Positions 7,596-16,898 of a DNA stretch of 59,417 bases are shown one piece after another. The notes beneath the pieces are model-generated. The model ran no database searches. It was not told the DNA's origin and was given only the letters and a program-made list of their open reading frames with translations. A program made the translations under genes and the position numbers. Where the stretch lies: assembly GCA_046727955.1 (NCBI GenBank), contig JBKPDO010000063.1, positions 1 through 59,417 on the forward strand. The letters run 5' to 3'. The stretch is from DASVXQ01 sp046727955. Lineage in GTDB: Bacteria > Actinomycetota > CALGFH01. The stretch's first letter is position 1; each line of letters opens with the position of its first letter.

Positions 7596-8624
7596 ATGTC
7601 CAGGCAACCCACGATCCGCGACGTCGCCGAGCGAGCTGGGGTGTCGCACCAGACCGTCTCGCGCGTCATCAACCGCCACCACCTGGTCAGCCCGCAGACG
7701 CGGGAGCGGGTGGAGGAGGCCATCCGCGAGCTCAACTACGTGCCCAGCCCGATCGCCCGCGGGCTGAACTCGAACCGCACCCACAGCATCGGGCTGGTGA
7801 GCACGAACATCTCCGACCACTTCTTCGCCGAGGTGGCGGCCGGGGCCGAGATCGAGGCGCGCAAGCACGGCTACTACCTGGTGATCGCCAGTGTCGAGGA
7901 GCACGCCGAGGCCGACGAGCGGGCGTACCTGCGTCTCATGCTCGAACGGCGGGTCGAGGGCCTGATGGTGGCCCGGCCGCGGCTGCCGATCAGCGCCGAC
8001 CAGGTGGGCTCGCCGCTCCAGGTCCCGCTGGTGGCGATCGCCTCCAGCGAAGCGCCCGGCCTGACCGTGGTGGACGTGGACAACCGGCGCGGCGGCCTGG
8101 ACGCGGTCTCGTTCCTGCTGGCCCGGGGTCATGCCCGGATCGCCACGATCACCGGGCCGACCGAGTGGCAGTCCTCGCGCGCCCGCCTCGAGGGCTACCG
8201 GGACGCCCTGCGCCAGGCGGGTATCGCGCTCGAGCCCTCACTGGTCGAGCAGGCGCCAGGCTGGGGCCTCGCGGATGGCCAGGCGGCGATGGCCCGCCTG
8301 CTCGCGCGGGAGGTCCGCTTCACGGCGCTGTTCGCCTACAGCGACCTGATCGCGATCGGTGCGATCAGGGAGCTGAGAGCGAACGGGATGCGCGTTCCGG
8401 AGGACGTGTCGGTGGTCGGCTACGACGACATTCCCGTGGCCGCCTTCCTGGAGCCCCCGCTCACAACCGTCAGCCAGCCGATGCGCGAGGTCGGCAAGCG
8501 GGCGGCGAGCCTGCTGCTCGGGGCTATCTCGGGCGGCGGCAACGGCGGTGTCCACCTGCTGCCTGTGCGACTGGTCGCGCGCGGCAGCGTGGTCCCCGTG
8601 GTCCCGCCCTCTGGCACACCCTAG
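7596..8624 (+). CDS. LacI-family transcriptional regulator
   Basis: A 342-residue repressor. Residues 5-25 (PTIRDVAERAGVSHQTVSRV) are the helix-turn-helix, and YVPSPIARGL follows as the hinge helix. A periplasmic-binding-protein-like sensor domain covers about 60-335 (SIGLVSTN, VVGYDDIPVA, LTTVSQP). It is the first gene of the sugar locus; the next gene begins 55 bp downstream in the same direction. Three palindromic sites in its own upstream region fit LacI-type operators, so autoregulation and control of the operon are likely. The inducer is unknown but should be a product of the beta-galactosidase or the imported glycoside. ATG at 7596 gives the standard N-terminus. Confidence 0.93.
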   Translation: MSRQPTIRDVAERAGVSHQTVSRVINRHHLVSPQTRERVEEAIRELNYVPSPIARGLNSNRTHSIGLVSTNISDHFFAEVAAGAEIEARKHGYYLVIASVEEHAEADERAYLRLMLERRVEGLMVARPRLPISADQVGSPLQVPLVAIASSEAPGLTVVDVDNRRGGLDAVSFLLARGHARIATITGPTEWQSSRARLEGYRDALRQAGIALEPSLVEQAPGWGLADGQAAMARLLAREVRFTALFAYSDLIAIGAIRELRANGMRVPEDVSVVGYDDIPVAAFLEPPLTTVSQPMREVGKRAASLLLGAISGGGNGGVHLLPVRLVARGSVVPVVPPSGTP

Positions 8625-8679
8625 AGCGGCACAGGCTGGGGCGGCAGACCCTGGAGCGGCCCGCGGAGGTGAGCGGGTC

Positions 8680-9837
8680 GTGAAGATCACCGAGCTCCGC
8701 ACGACGGTCGTCGGCGCGCCCTGGCGCGAGCTCACCTTTGTCGAGCTCATGACGGACGACGGCCTGAGCGGGGTCGGCGAGGTGCGGATGGTCAACAAGA
8801 CCCGCACCCTGCTCGCGTGCGTGGAGGAGCTGGCGCCCCGCTATGTCCTCGGCGCCGACCCGTTCGACGTGGAGCGGCTCGCGTGGAACGTGCAGCGCGC
8901 CGAGTACGGCCGCGCGGGAGAGGTCGCCCAGTCGGCGCTGTCGCTGTTCGACGTCGCCTGCTGGGACCTCATAGGGCAGGCGCTGCGCGCGCCGGTGTGG
9001 AAGTTGCTCGGCGGCCGCGTCCGGGACCGGGTCCCGGCATATGCCAACGGCTGGTACACCACCGAGCGGGAACCGGACAAGATCGCCGGGCGGGCCCGCG
9101 GCGTGGTCGCGCGCGGCTACCGCGCGCTCAAGCTGGACCCGTTCGGCGCGGCCAGTGCCGAGCTGTCCGCGGCGGAGCGCCGCCGCTCGGTGGCCATCGT
9201 CGCGGCGGTCCGCGACGCGGTCGGCCCGGACGTGCAGATCATGGTCGAGATGCACGGGCGCTTCACCGCCGCGCAGGCGGCGCGGGTCGCCGAGCTACTG
9301 GCGCCATACGACCCGGAGTGGATCGAGGAGCCGGTGCCGCCGGAGAACCCCGCGGTGCTGGAGCGGGTGCGCCGCGCCACCCGTCTCCCCATCGCGACCG
9401 GCGAGCGGGTGCACGCGCTGGCGGAGTTCCGCGAGCTGTTCGAGCGCGGACTCGTCGACGTCGTCCAGGCCGACCTCACCCACTTCGGCGGCTTCCTGGC
9501 GATGAAGCGGCTCGCCGGCTGGGCGGACGCCTACTCCGCGCTGCTGGCGCCGCACAACGTCGGCGGACCCGTGGCGACCGCCGCCAACCTGCAGCTCGCG
9601 GCCACCGTCCCCAACTACAAGGTGCTCGAGCACTTCAACGACTTCGCCGATCCATGGGTGGCCGAGCTGGTCGACGAGGCGCCGGCCGTCGACGCCGCCG
9701 ACGGGTGCTTCGCTGTACCGCGCCGGCCAGGCCTCGGCGTGCGGCTGGACCACGACGCCTGCCTGGCGCACCCGCCCACCGGTGCGCGCCTGGAGCTGTT
9801 CAGGGAAGGCTGGGAGACGCGGCGGGGGAGCGGCTGA
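8680..9837 (+). CDS. Enolase-superfamily sugar-acid dehydratase (mandelate racemase group)
   Basis: A 385-residue enzyme of the mandelate racemase/muconate lactonizing family. The N-terminal capping domain is followed by a TIM barrel with metal ligands E190 (VEMHGRF), E216 (WIEEPVPPEN) and E242 (ATGERV); K151 (KLDPFG) and H292 (APHNVGG) sit where catalytic bases usually lie. Related enzymes dehydrate aldonates such as galactonate to 2-keto-3-deoxy acids. The GTG at 8680 has GGAGGTGA upstream and starts the canonical MKITELRT. Its TGA overlaps the ATG of the beta-galactosidase by one base. Together with the SDR downstream it suggests an oxidative, non-phosphorylating route, but the exact acid cannot be read from sequence. 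Confidence 0.85.
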   Translation: MKITELRTTVVGAPWRELTFVELMTDDGLSGVGEVRMVNKTRTLLACVEELAPRYVLGADPFDVERLAWNVQRAEYGRAGEVAQSALSLFDVACWDLIGQALRAPVWKLLGGRVRDRVPAYANGWYTTEREPDKIAGRARGVVARGYRALKLDPFGAASAELSAAERRRSVAIVAAVRDAVGPDVQIMVEMHGRFTAAQAARVAELLAPYDPEWIEEPVPPENPAVLERVRRATRLPIATGERVHALAEFRELFERGLVDVVQADLTHFGGFLAMKRLAGWADAYSALLAPHNVGGPVATAANLQLAATVPNYKVLEHFNDFADPWVAELVDEAPAVDAADGCFAVPRRPGLGVRLDHDACLAHPPTGARLELFREGWETRRGSG

Positions 9838-11960
9838 TGCGCTACGGAGCCGCGTACTACCCGGAGTACCAGCCGTACGACCGGCTGGAGCGCGACATCG
9901 CGCTCATGCGCGAGGCCAGCCTCACCTTCGTGCGGCTCGGCGAGTCGACCTGGAGCAACTGGGAGCCGGCCGACGGCCACTTCGAGCTCGGCTGGATGGA
10001 AAAGGTCGTCAATGCCCTGCACGAGGCTGGGATCCGGGTGCTGCTCGGCACCCCGACATATGCCATCCCGCCGTGGCTGCACCGCAAGTACCCGGAGATC
10101 CTGGCGATCCGGGCCGGCGGCGAGCGGGTCTGGTACGGCGGCCGGCAGAACGTCGACCTGACGCACGCCGCCTACCGGTCCCACGCCGAGCGGGTCATCC
10201 GCGCCGTGGTCGGCCACTTCGCCGGCCACCCGGCGGTCATCGGCTACCAGATCGACAACGAGACCGGGGTCGAGCTGCCGCACAACCGGGCCGTGGTCGA
10301 GCACTTCCGCGACTGGCTGCGCGCCAGCTACGGCTCGGTCGAGGTCCTGAACGAGCTGTGGGGGCTGACGTACTGGTCACAGCGGCTGGGCTCCTGGGAG
10401 GACCTGTGGCCGCCGGACGGCAACACCAATCCCGGCTACGCCCTGGCGTGGCGGCGCTTCCAGGCCAGGACCGTCGCCGACTTCCTGGCCTGGCAGGCCG
10501 CGATCGTGCGCGAGTACGCGCGTCCAGGCCAGTTCGTCACGCATTGCCTGGCCGGCGGGCACGGCGCGCCGGCCGCCGACCGCTACCAGATCGCGCAGGC
10601 GCTCGACGTCGTCGCCGAGAACCCCTACTACGCCATGCAGGACGCGCTCGCGCTGCCACCCGCGCCCGGCTCGCTGCTCGCGGCGCCCGAGTGGATCGGC
10701 GCCGACGAGAGCGGCCCGTGGTCGCTGTTCTTCCAGGCCGATCTGGGCCGCAGCGCCCGCCAGTCCGGCTTCCTGGTCACCGAGACCAGCGCGCTCACCA
10801 TCGGCGGCTCGCACACCAACTACCCGGCCTATGACGGGCAGTGGCGGCTGGCGGCCTACTCGCTGATCTCCCGCGGCGCCCAGGCGGTGGCGTACTGGCA
10901 CTGGCACACCCTGCACTACGGCCACGAGATGTACTGGGGTGGGATCCTCGGTCACGACCTGGAGCCGAACCGCTGCTACCGCGAGATCAGCCGGATCGGC
11001 GCCGAGCTGCGCGAGCTCGACGAGACGCTGACCGGGCTGGAGCCGGACGAGGACGTCGGGCTGCTGTACTCGACCGAGAGCAAGTGGGCGCTGGAATTCC
11101 AGCCCACGCTGCCAGTGGCGGGGTCACGGCTTGGAGACCGCGGCTCCTACCAGCGCATCGTCAACACGTTCTACCGGGCACTGGTGGACGCCGGGCTGCA
11201 GGTGTCGATCCTGCACCCGCAGCAGGTCACCGATGAACGGCTCGCCCGCTTCCCCGTCCTGGTCGTGCCCGCGCTGTACGTCGCCGCCGATGAGCTGCTG
11301 CAGCGCCTCGTCTCGTACGCGCTCCAGGGCGGCCATCTGGTGGTGTCGTTCCGCTCCGGGTACGCCGACGAGCACGGGCGTGCCAGGTGGGAGCGCGCGC
11401 CGGGGCCGCTGCGGGAGGCCATCGGCGCCAGCTACCAGGAGTACTCCAACCTGAAGGCACCGCTCGCGGTGCGCGCGGCGGGCAGTGGGTCCCTGGAGGT
11501 GCCGGCGGATGCGGCCGCCGAGGCATGGGCCGACGGCCTCGAGCTGGAGGGCGCCGAGGCGCTGGTCCGCTACGAGCACCCGCACTTCGGCCGCTTCCCG
11601 GCCATCTCCACCAACCAGTACGGCGCCGGCCGGGTCACCTACGTCGGCACGCTGCCCAGCACAAGCCTGGGCCGGACGCTCGCGCGGTGGGTCGCGGCGG
11701 CCTCGGGTGTGGTGCCCTCCTGGGCCGGCCTGCCGGCGGAGGTGCGGGTGACCGGCGCGCGCACGCGGGCGGGGGAGCGGCTCTGGTTCGCCGGCAACTG
11801 GTCATGGCAACCCGCCACGATCATCGTCCCAGAGGCCGTGCGCGACCTGCACGACGGCGGCGAGCTCCCCATGGGTGGGCAGCTCTCGCTCGGGGGCTGG
11901 GACGTCCGCCTGCTTCGAGCTCTGGAACAGCCAGGGATCTCTCACGATGGGAGAGGGTGA
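9837..11960 (+). CDS. GH42 beta-galactosidase
   Basis: A 707-residue glycoside hydrolase family 42 enzyme. The catalytic barrel starts at once (MRYGAAYYPEYQP). E142 in QIDNETG is the acid/base and E316 in FLVTETSA the nucleophile. A trimerisation-type domain (about 395-600) and a C-terminal beta domain follow, as in the family. No signal peptide is seen, so it acts in the cytoplasm on imported galactosides or related arabinosides. The ATG overlaps the stop of the dehydratase (TGATG), and the transporter lipoprotein starts two bases after its stop. The frame is open upstream through the dehydratase gene, but that part is not coding in this frame. Confidence 0.92.
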   Translation: MRYGAAYYPEYQPYDRLERDIALMREASLTFVRLGESTWSNWEPADGHFELGWMEKVVNALHEAGIRVLLGTPTYAIPPWLHRKYPEILAIRAGGERVWYGGRQNVDLTHAAYRSHAERVIRAVVGHFAGHPAVIGYQIDNETGVELPHNRAVVEHFRDWLRASYGSVEVLNELWGLTYWSQRLGSWEDLWPPDGNTNPGYALAWRRFQARTVADFLAWQAAIVREYARPGQFVTHCLAGGHGAPAADRYQIAQALDVVAENPYYAMQDALALPPAPGSLLAAPEWIGADESGPWSLFFQADLGRSARQSGFLVTETSALTIGGSHTNYPAYDGQWRLAAYSLISRGAQAVAYWHWHTLHYGHEMYWGGILGHDLEPNRCYREISRIGAELRELDETLTGLEPDEDVGLLYSTESKWALEFQPTLPVAGSRLGDRGSYQRIVNTFYRALVDAGLQVSILHPQQVTDERLARFPVLVVPALYVAADELLQRLVSYALQGGHLVVSFRSGYADEHGRARWERAPGPLREAIGASYQEYSNLKAPLAVRAAGSGSLEVPADAAAEAWADGLELEGAEALVRYEHPHFGRFPAISTNQYGAGRVTYVGTLPSTSLGRTLARWVAAASGVVPSWAGLPAEVRVTGARTRAGERLWFAGNWSWQPATIIVPEAVRDLHDGGELPMGGQLSLGGWDVRLLRALEQPGISHDGRG

Positions 11961-11961
11961 G

Positions 11962-13296
11962 ATGAACGGCACGAGGAGCCTCACGCGCCGCACTCGGCTG
12001 TGGCGCACCGCGCTCGTCCTGGTCACCGCCGCGATGCTGACGCTGTCGGCCTGCGGTGGCGGCAACGACTCCAGCAAACGCCAGCAGGGACCGGTGACCC
12101 TGACGCTCTGGTCATGGGTGCCGGACCTGCAGCAGCAGGTCGACATGTTCCAGCAGGCCCATCCCAACATCAAGGTGAAGCTCGTCAACGCCGGGCAAGG
12201 GTCGGAGGAGTACACCAAGCTGCGCACCTCGCTCAAGGCGGGCTCCGGCGCGCCCGACGTCACGCAGATGGAGTTCCAGTTCATCCCGTCGTTCCGGGTG
12301 ACCGGCGACCTCGTCGACATCTCCAAGTACGGCGCGGGCCAGATCAAGGACGACTACGTCGGCTGGGCGTGGGCGCAGGTGTCCGACGGCTCTGCCGTGT
12401 ACGCCGTCCCCTGGGACTCGGGACCGATGGGCCTGCTGTACCGCGAGGACATCTTCCGCAGGCACGGCATCCAGGCGCCAACGACCTGGGACGAGCTCGC
12501 CACCGCGGCACGCAAGCTGCACGCCGCCGACCCGAAGGTCTACCTGACCAACTTCCCGCCCAACGAGGGTGGCGTCATCACCGCGCTGGCCTGGCAGGCC
12601 GGGGCCCGGCCGTTCGAGATCAAGGGCGACACCTCGGTGGCCGTCCGCCTGGACGACCCTGCCGCGATGAAGATGGCGCAGTACTGGGACGGCCTGATCA
12701 AGCAGGGTGTGGTCAGCACCGATCCAGACTTCACCGACGAGTGGTACAAGGGCCTGAACAGTGGCCGGTACGCGGCCTGGGTCACGGCGGCATGGGGTCC
12801 GCTGTTCCTCTCCGGGTCCGCCGGCAAGACCAAGGGCAAGTGGCGCGCGGCGCCGCTGCCGCAGTGGAACGCCGGCGAGGCCGTCTCGGCGAACTGGGGC
12901 GGGTCCACCCTGGCCGTCACCAAGCAGAGCAAGCACGCCCGGGAGGCGGCGGAGCTGGCGATCTGGTTGATGCACGACCCCCAGGCGACCAAGCTCTACA
13001 CCACCAAGCAGTTCCTCTTCCCGGTGCTGAAGAGCCTGCTGAGCAGTCCTGACTTCGTGGGCCAGAAGTTCGACTTCTACGGCAATCAGGCGGTGAACGA
13101 GGTCTTCGTGAAGGCGGCGGACGAGGTTGACACCGGCTTCCAGTGGAGCCCGTTCCAGGACTTCGTGTACACCACCATGACCGACGAGTTCGGTAAGGCG
13201 GTCAGCGGGAGCCAGAGCCTGCCCGACGCGCTTCGCGCGACCCAGCGCAAGGCGACGGACTACGCGCGGTCGCAGGGCTTCACGGTCGTCCAGTAG
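11962..13296 (+). CDS. Carbohydrate ABC transporter substrate-binding lipoprotein
   Basis: A 444-residue extracellular solute-binding protein of family 1. The N-terminus is a lipoprotein signal (LVTAAMLTLSAC, cysteine after the lipobox) and is followed by VTLTLWSWVPD and the usual mixed alpha/beta lobes, including an aromatic-rich stretch (WAWAQVSDG, VPWDSGPMGLLYRED). It should deliver an oligosaccharide to the two permeases encoded next. The ATG at 11962 sits one base after the beta-galactosidase stop, with GGAGAGGG overlapping that gene's end. No ATPase is encoded in the operon, so a shared MsiK/MalK-type ATPase from elsewhere probably powers import, as is usual in actinobacteria. Confidence 0.92.
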   Translation: MNGTRSLTRRTRLWRTALVLVTAAMLTLSACGGGNDSSKRQQGPVTLTLWSWVPDLQQQVDMFQQAHPNIKVKLVNAGQGSEEYTKLRTSLKAGSGAPDVTQMEFQFIPSFRVTGDLVDISKYGAGQIKDDYVGWAWAQVSDGSAVYAVPWDSGPMGLLYREDIFRRHGIQAPTTWDELATAARKLHAADPKVYLTNFPPNEGGVITALAWQAGARPFEIKGDTSVAVRLDDPAAMKMAQYWDGLIKQGVVSTDPDFTDEWYKGLNSGRYAAWVTAAWGPLFLSGSAGKTKGKWRAAPLPQWNAGEAVSANWGGSTLAVTKQSKHAREAAELAIWLMHDPQATKLYTTKQFLFPVLKSLLSSPDFVGQKFDFYGNQAVNEVFVKAADEVDTGFQWSPFQDFVYTTMTDEFGKAVSGSQSLPDALRATQRKATDYARSQGFTVVQ

Positions 13297-13319
13297 CGCC
13301 AGTAGCGCCTGTAGCGCCA
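13291..13319. repeat. Short tandem repeat after the binding-protein gene
   Basis: Three near-copies of a 10-bp unit (CAGTAGCGCC, twice exact, once changed) run across the stop codon of the binding-protein gene into the 34-bp gap before the first permease. Function unknown. Confidence 0.5.
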
Positions 13320-13330
13320 GAAGGGGCCTC

Positions 13331-14299
13331 ATGGCACGACGCGACACGATCGATCCCTCGCTGCGGGCGGTGCCGGCCACCGAGCGCCTCGGCCGGCCGG
13401 CACCGGCCGCGCACCGGCCGCGTCTGTGGGCGCTGCGCCGGCGGCTCACGCCGTACCTGTTCCTGAGCCCGTTCCTGGTGCTGTTCGTGTTCTTCCTGTT
13501 CGTGCCGCTGCTGTACGCGCTCGGCCTGAGCCTGTTCGCGGACCGGCTGGTGGGCGGGCAGGTCTTCGTCGGCCTGGACAATTTCAGCCGCGCCATCGGC
13601 GATGCCTCGTTCTGGAACGGCGCCAAGCGGATGCTGCTATTCGGCGCCTTCCAGATCCCGTTGATGCTGGGGCTCGCGCTGCTCTTCGCGCTCGCCCTCG
13701 ACGCCGGGACCGTCTGGCTGCGGCGGCTGTTCCGGCTCGGCTTCTTCCTCCCCTACGCCGTGCCGAGCGTGGTGGCCGTGCTCATGTGGGGCTACCTGTA
13801 CGGCGGCACGTTCGGCCCCTTCGCCCAGCTCGCCGACTTCTTCGGCTTCTCGGCGCCCGGCTTCCTGACGCCACGGTGGATGCTCGCGTCCATCGCCAAC
13901 GTCGTCACCTGGGAGTACACCGGCTACAACATGATCATCATGTACGCGGCGCTCCAGGCGGTGCCGCGGGAGCTGTACGAGGCGGCCGCGATCGACGGCG
14001 CCTCCGGCCGGCAGGTCGCGCTGCGGGTGAAGATCCCGCTGATCGCGCCGGCGCTGGTGCTCACCACGGTCTTCTCGATCATCGGGACGCTGCAGCTCTT
14101 CAACGAGCCTCAGGTCATGAGCAAGGTGGCGCCCGAGGTGATCGGCTCGGACTACACGCCCAACCTGTACGCGTTCTCCCTGGCCTTCCGCAACCAGCAG
14201 TTCAACTACGCGGCGGCGATCTCGTTCCTGCTCGGCGTGGTGGTGTTCATCGGCTCGTACCTGTTCATGTTCCTGGCCGCGCGGAGGAGTCGGGTATGA
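13331..14299 (+). CDS. Sugar ABC transporter permease (MalF-like)
   Basis: A 322-residue inner-membrane permease with about six transmembrane helices after a 35-residue basic cytoplasmic tail; the first helix is FLSPFLVLFVFFLFVPLLY. The binding-protein-dependent transport signature (EAA loop) is at ELYEAAAIDGASGRQ, which contacts the ATPase. It pairs with the next gene to form the membrane channel. The ATG has AAGGGG upstream. Its stop overlaps the next start (ATGA), so the two permeases are translationally coupled. Confidence 0.92.
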   Translation: MARRDTIDPSLRAVPATERLGRPAPAAHRPRLWALRRRLTPYLFLSPFLVLFVFFLFVPLLYALGLSLFADRLVGGQVFVGLDNFSRAIGDASFWNGAKRMLLFGAFQIPLMLGLALLFALALDAGTVWLRRLFRLGFFLPYAVPSVVAVLMWGYLYGGTFGPFAQLADFFGFSAPGFLTPRWMLASIANVVTWEYTGYNMIIMYAALQAVPRELYEAAAIDGASGRQVALRVKIPLIAPALVLTTVFSIIGTLQLFNEPQVMSKVAPEVIGSDYTPNLYAFSLAFRNQQFNYAAAISFLLGVVVFIGSYLFMFLAARRSRV

Positions 14300-15180
14300 C
14301 CGTGGCCGCCCACACAGCCAGGGCGCGCGGACCCCGGCGGGCTGGCGCGCGCCCTCTGACCACCCTTGTGCTGCTGGCCTTCCTCGTCTACTTCCTGCTG
14401 CCGCTGTTCTGGGTGGTCGTGTCCGCCACCAAGAGCAACCAGGACCTGCTGTCCAGCTTCGGGCTGTGGTTCGCCCACGACTTCAACCTCATCGACAACC
14501 TGCGCGACGTCTTCAGCCACGGCGACGGGGTCTACCTGCGGTGGCTGGCCAATACGGCGTATTACTCGGTGCTCAGCGCCGTCGGCGCGGCCCTGGTCGC
14601 GACCATCGGCGGCTACACCTTCGCCAAATACCGGTTCCGCGGCAGGAACGCGCTCTTCGCGCTGATCCTCGGCTCCATCATGGTGCCGAGCACCGCCCTG
14701 GTCATCCCGACCTACCTGCTGCTCAGCAAGGTGCACCTGACCGACACGCCGCTGGCGGTCATCCTCCCGTCCCTCCTCAGCCCGTTCGGTCTGTACCTCA
14801 TGCGCGTCTACGCCGAGCAGTCCCTGCCCGACGAGCTGCTGGACGCCGCCCGCGTCGACGGCGCCGGCGAGCTGCGCATCTTCCGCCGGGTCGCGTTCCG
14901 CATCCTGGTCCCCGGCTTCGTCACCGTCCTGCTGTTCCAGTTCGTGGCGACCTGGAACAACTACTTCCTGCCGCTGGTGGTTCTGAGCGACCCAGTGCAC
15001 TATCCGGTGACGGTCGGCCTGGCGAGCTGGAACGCCCAGGCCACCGCTGGCGGCGGCGCGAGCGTGCTGTTCAGCATCGTCGTCACCGGGGCGCTGGTGG
15101 CCACGGTGCCTATCGTGGTCGCCTTCCTGTTCCTCCAGCGCTACTGGCAGGGCGGGCTGACCTTCGGCAGCCTCAGGTGA
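14296..15180 (+). CDS. Sugar ABC transporter permease (MalG-like)
   Basis: A 294-residue permease with six predicted helices and the EAA loop ELLDAARVDGAGELRIFRR. Features such as LLPLFWVVVSATK at the start and TWNNYFLPLVV near the end are typical of the MalG-type half. The ATG overlaps the TGA of the MalF-like gene. It completes the importer of the sugar operon; the next gene begins 15 bp downstream. Confidence 0.92.
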   Translation: MTVAAHTARARGPRRAGARPLTTLVLLAFLVYFLLPLFWVVVSATKSNQDLLSSFGLWFAHDFNLIDNLRDVFSHGDGVYLRWLANTAYYSVLSAVGAALVATIGGYTFAKYRFRGRNALFALILGSIMVPSTALVIPTYLLLSKVHLTDTPLAVILPSLLSPFGLYLMRVYAEQSLPDELLDAARVDGAGELRIFRRVAFRILVPGFVTVLLFQFVATWNNYFLPLVVLSDPVHYPVTVGLASWNAQATAGGGASVLFSIVVTGALVATVPIVVAFLFLQRYWQGGLTFGSLR

Positions 15181-15195
15181 AGGGGTGGGTGCCCG

Positions 15196-15963
15196 ATGCT
15201 CTTGAAGGACAAGGTCGTGCTCGTGACCGGCGCCGCTCGCGGCATCGGGCGGGCGATCGCCGAGCGCGTCGTCGCCGAGGGCGGCCAGGTGGCTGTCCTG
15301 GACGTCTCCGGCGCGGGGGCGGCGGTCGCCGACGAGCTGGTCGCACAGGGCGGCCGGGCAACCTTCGAGCGGGCGGACGTACGGCGTGAGGACGAGGTGG
15401 CGCGGGCCGTGCGGTCGGCGCTCGAGCGCTTCGGCACCGTCGACGTCCTGGTGAACAACGCCGGAGTGAACGCCTACCTCGACGCCACCACGATGAGCGA
15501 GTCCGACTGGGACGCCGTCTTCGCCGTCGACCTCAAGGCCGCCTGGCTCACCTGCAAGCACGTCCTGCCCCACATGGTGGCGAAGCGAGCTGGCGCGATC
15601 GTCAACATCTCGTCGATCCACGCCCGACTCACCACTCCCGGCATGTTCCCCTACGCGGCGGCCAAGGCCGGCGTGGAGGGACTGACCCGCAGCCTCGCCC
15701 TCGACTACGGGCCCTACGACGTGCGGGTCAACGCGGTGGCGCCGGGCTTTACCCGCACCCACCTGGTGGAGGAGTGGCTCGCCCAGCAGCCCGACCCGCG
15801 GGCGGCCGAGCGGGCCGTGCTGGCCCAGCACCCGCTCGGGCGCATGGTGGAGCCGGCCGAGGTCGCGGCCGTCGTCGTCTTCCTCGCCTCGGACCTGGCG
15901 AGCGCCGTGACCGGCGCCGTCGTCCCGGTCGACTGCGGGCACAGCACCCGCTTCGCCAGTTAG
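15196..15963 (+). CDS. Short-chain dehydrogenase/reductase (sugar oxidation)
   Basis: A 255-residue classical SDR. The nucleotide site is TGAARGIG (11-18), D36 follows strand 2 (AVLDVS), which favours NAD(H), NNAG is at 87-90, and the catalytic residues are S140, Y153 and K157 (YAAAKAG). It sits in the sugar operon between the permeases and the U32-like gene. The likely role is oxidation of the released monosaccharide (or a derived hydroxy acid) before or after the enolase-type dehydratase. This pathway order is inference; specificity cannot be read from the sequence. Confidence 0.9.
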   Translation: MLLKDKVVLVTGAARGIGRAIAERVVAEGGQVAVLDVSGAGAAVADELVAQGGRATFERADVRREDEVARAVRSALERFGTVDVLVNNAGVNAYLDATTMSESDWDAVFAVDLKAAWLTCKHVLPHMVAKRAGAIVNISSIHARLTTPGMFPYAAAKAGVEGLTRSLALDYGPYDVRVNAVAPGFTRTHLVEEWLAQQPDPRAAERAVLAQHPLGRMVEPAEVAAVVVFLASDLASAVTGAVVPVDCGHSTRFAS

Positions 15964-15971
15964 GAGTGACC

Positions 15972-16898
15972 GTGGACCGGACACGCGCCTTCCTGCGGGA
16001 GGAGCTCGGGCTTCCCGCCGGAGACGCCTTCGCCCTGCCGAGCTCTGGGAAGCGCTTCGAGGACGGCGGGCAGTACCGGGTGGAGATCCCCTCGGTCGAG
16101 GGGCCGGCGGCGCTGCGGGCGGTCGTGGAGGAGGCGGCCCGCCGTGGGGTCGAGGTCCACCGGGTGAGCCAGGGCAGCGGCGTGATGCTGCAGACCGACG
16201 CCGAGATCGGGGAGATGGCCGGGCTCGCCTCGGAGCACGGGATCGAGCTGTGCCTGTTCGCCGGTCCCCGCGCCGGCTGGGACGTCGGCGTGCAGGCCAC
16301 CTCGACAACGGGTCGGGTGCTCTCGGCGTCACTGCGGGGCGCTGAGCAGCTGGTGTACGCGATTGAGGACGTCCAGCACGCGGTGGACCTCGGAGTCCGC
16401 AGCGTGCTGGTGGCCGACGTCGGTCAGCTCATGGTGCTCGGGCAGATGAAACGGCGGGAGGCGCTGCCGGGCGAGCTCGTGCTCAAGGTGTCGGCGTCGC
16501 TCCCGGTCGCCAATCCCGCCACCGCCCGGGTCTTCGAGGACCTCGGGGCGGGCTCGCTGAACCTGCCGGTGGACCTGTCCCTGCCGGCGATCGCCGCCAT
16601 CCGCGAGGCGGTCGACCTGCCGCTGGACGTCTACGTCGAGGCGCCCGAGGACTTCGGCGGGCCGGTCCGCCACTACGAGGTCCCCGAGCTGGTCCGGGTC
16701 GCCGCGCCGATCTACCTGAAGTTCACCGTGCGCAACGCGCCGAGCACCTACCCGGCGGGCCAGCACCTCGAGGCGGCCGTGCTGGCGCTGTCCCGCGAGC
16801 GGGTGCGCCGGGCCGAGATCGGCCTGGGGATCCTCCACCGCTACTACCCGGACTCGGTCCCCTCCCCGCGCGCGCCCGCCCTCACCCCGCCGCGCTAA
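15972..16898 (+). CDS. U32-peptidase-like TIM-barrel protein
   Basis: A 308-residue protein with a repeating barrel pattern (GIELCLFAGPRAGW, VRSVLVADVGQL, LPGELVLKVSASLPVAN, DVYVEAPEDFGG) that resembles the N-terminal barrel of peptidase U32 family proteins. I chose the GTG at 15972 because AGGAG lies five bases upstream, overlapping the stop of the SDR gene; a GTG at 15966 is possible. True U32 proteins act in tRNA or ubiquinone modification or proteolysis. Location in a sugar operon suggests another use of the barrel, for example aldolase-like or isomerase-like chemistry on the dehydrated sugar acid. It is the last gene of the operon. Function not assigned. Confidence 0.6.
   Translation: MDRTRAFLREELGLPAGDAFALPSSGKRFEDGGQYRVEIPSVEGPAALRAVVEEAARRGVEVHRVSQGSGVMLQTDAEIGEMAGLASEHGIELCLFAGPRAGWDVGVQATSTTGRVLSASLRGAEQLVYAIEDVQHAVDLGVRSVLVADVGQLMVLGQMKRREALPGELVLKVSASLPVANPATARVFEDLGAGSLNLPVDLSLPAIAAIREAVDLPLDVYVEAPEDFGGPVRHYEVPELVRVAAPIYLKFTVRNAPSTYPAGQHLEAAVLALSRERVRRAEIGLGILHRYYPDSVPSPRAPALTPPR

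Noticed and set aside
8817..9836. Long open frame upstream of and continuous with the beta-galactosidase
   Set aside because: The region codes for the dehydratase in another frame; the extension is Arg/Gly-rich and has none of the family's residues.
14206..16332. 708-residue antisense open frame across the permease and SDR genes
   Set aside because: The plus-strand genes are clear family members; the antisense product is Arg/Pro/His-rich with no motif.
7596..16898. Missing ATPase gene in the sugar importer as evidence of a broken operon
   Set aside because: Actinobacterial sugar importers usually share one ATPase encoded elsewhere, so absence is normal.
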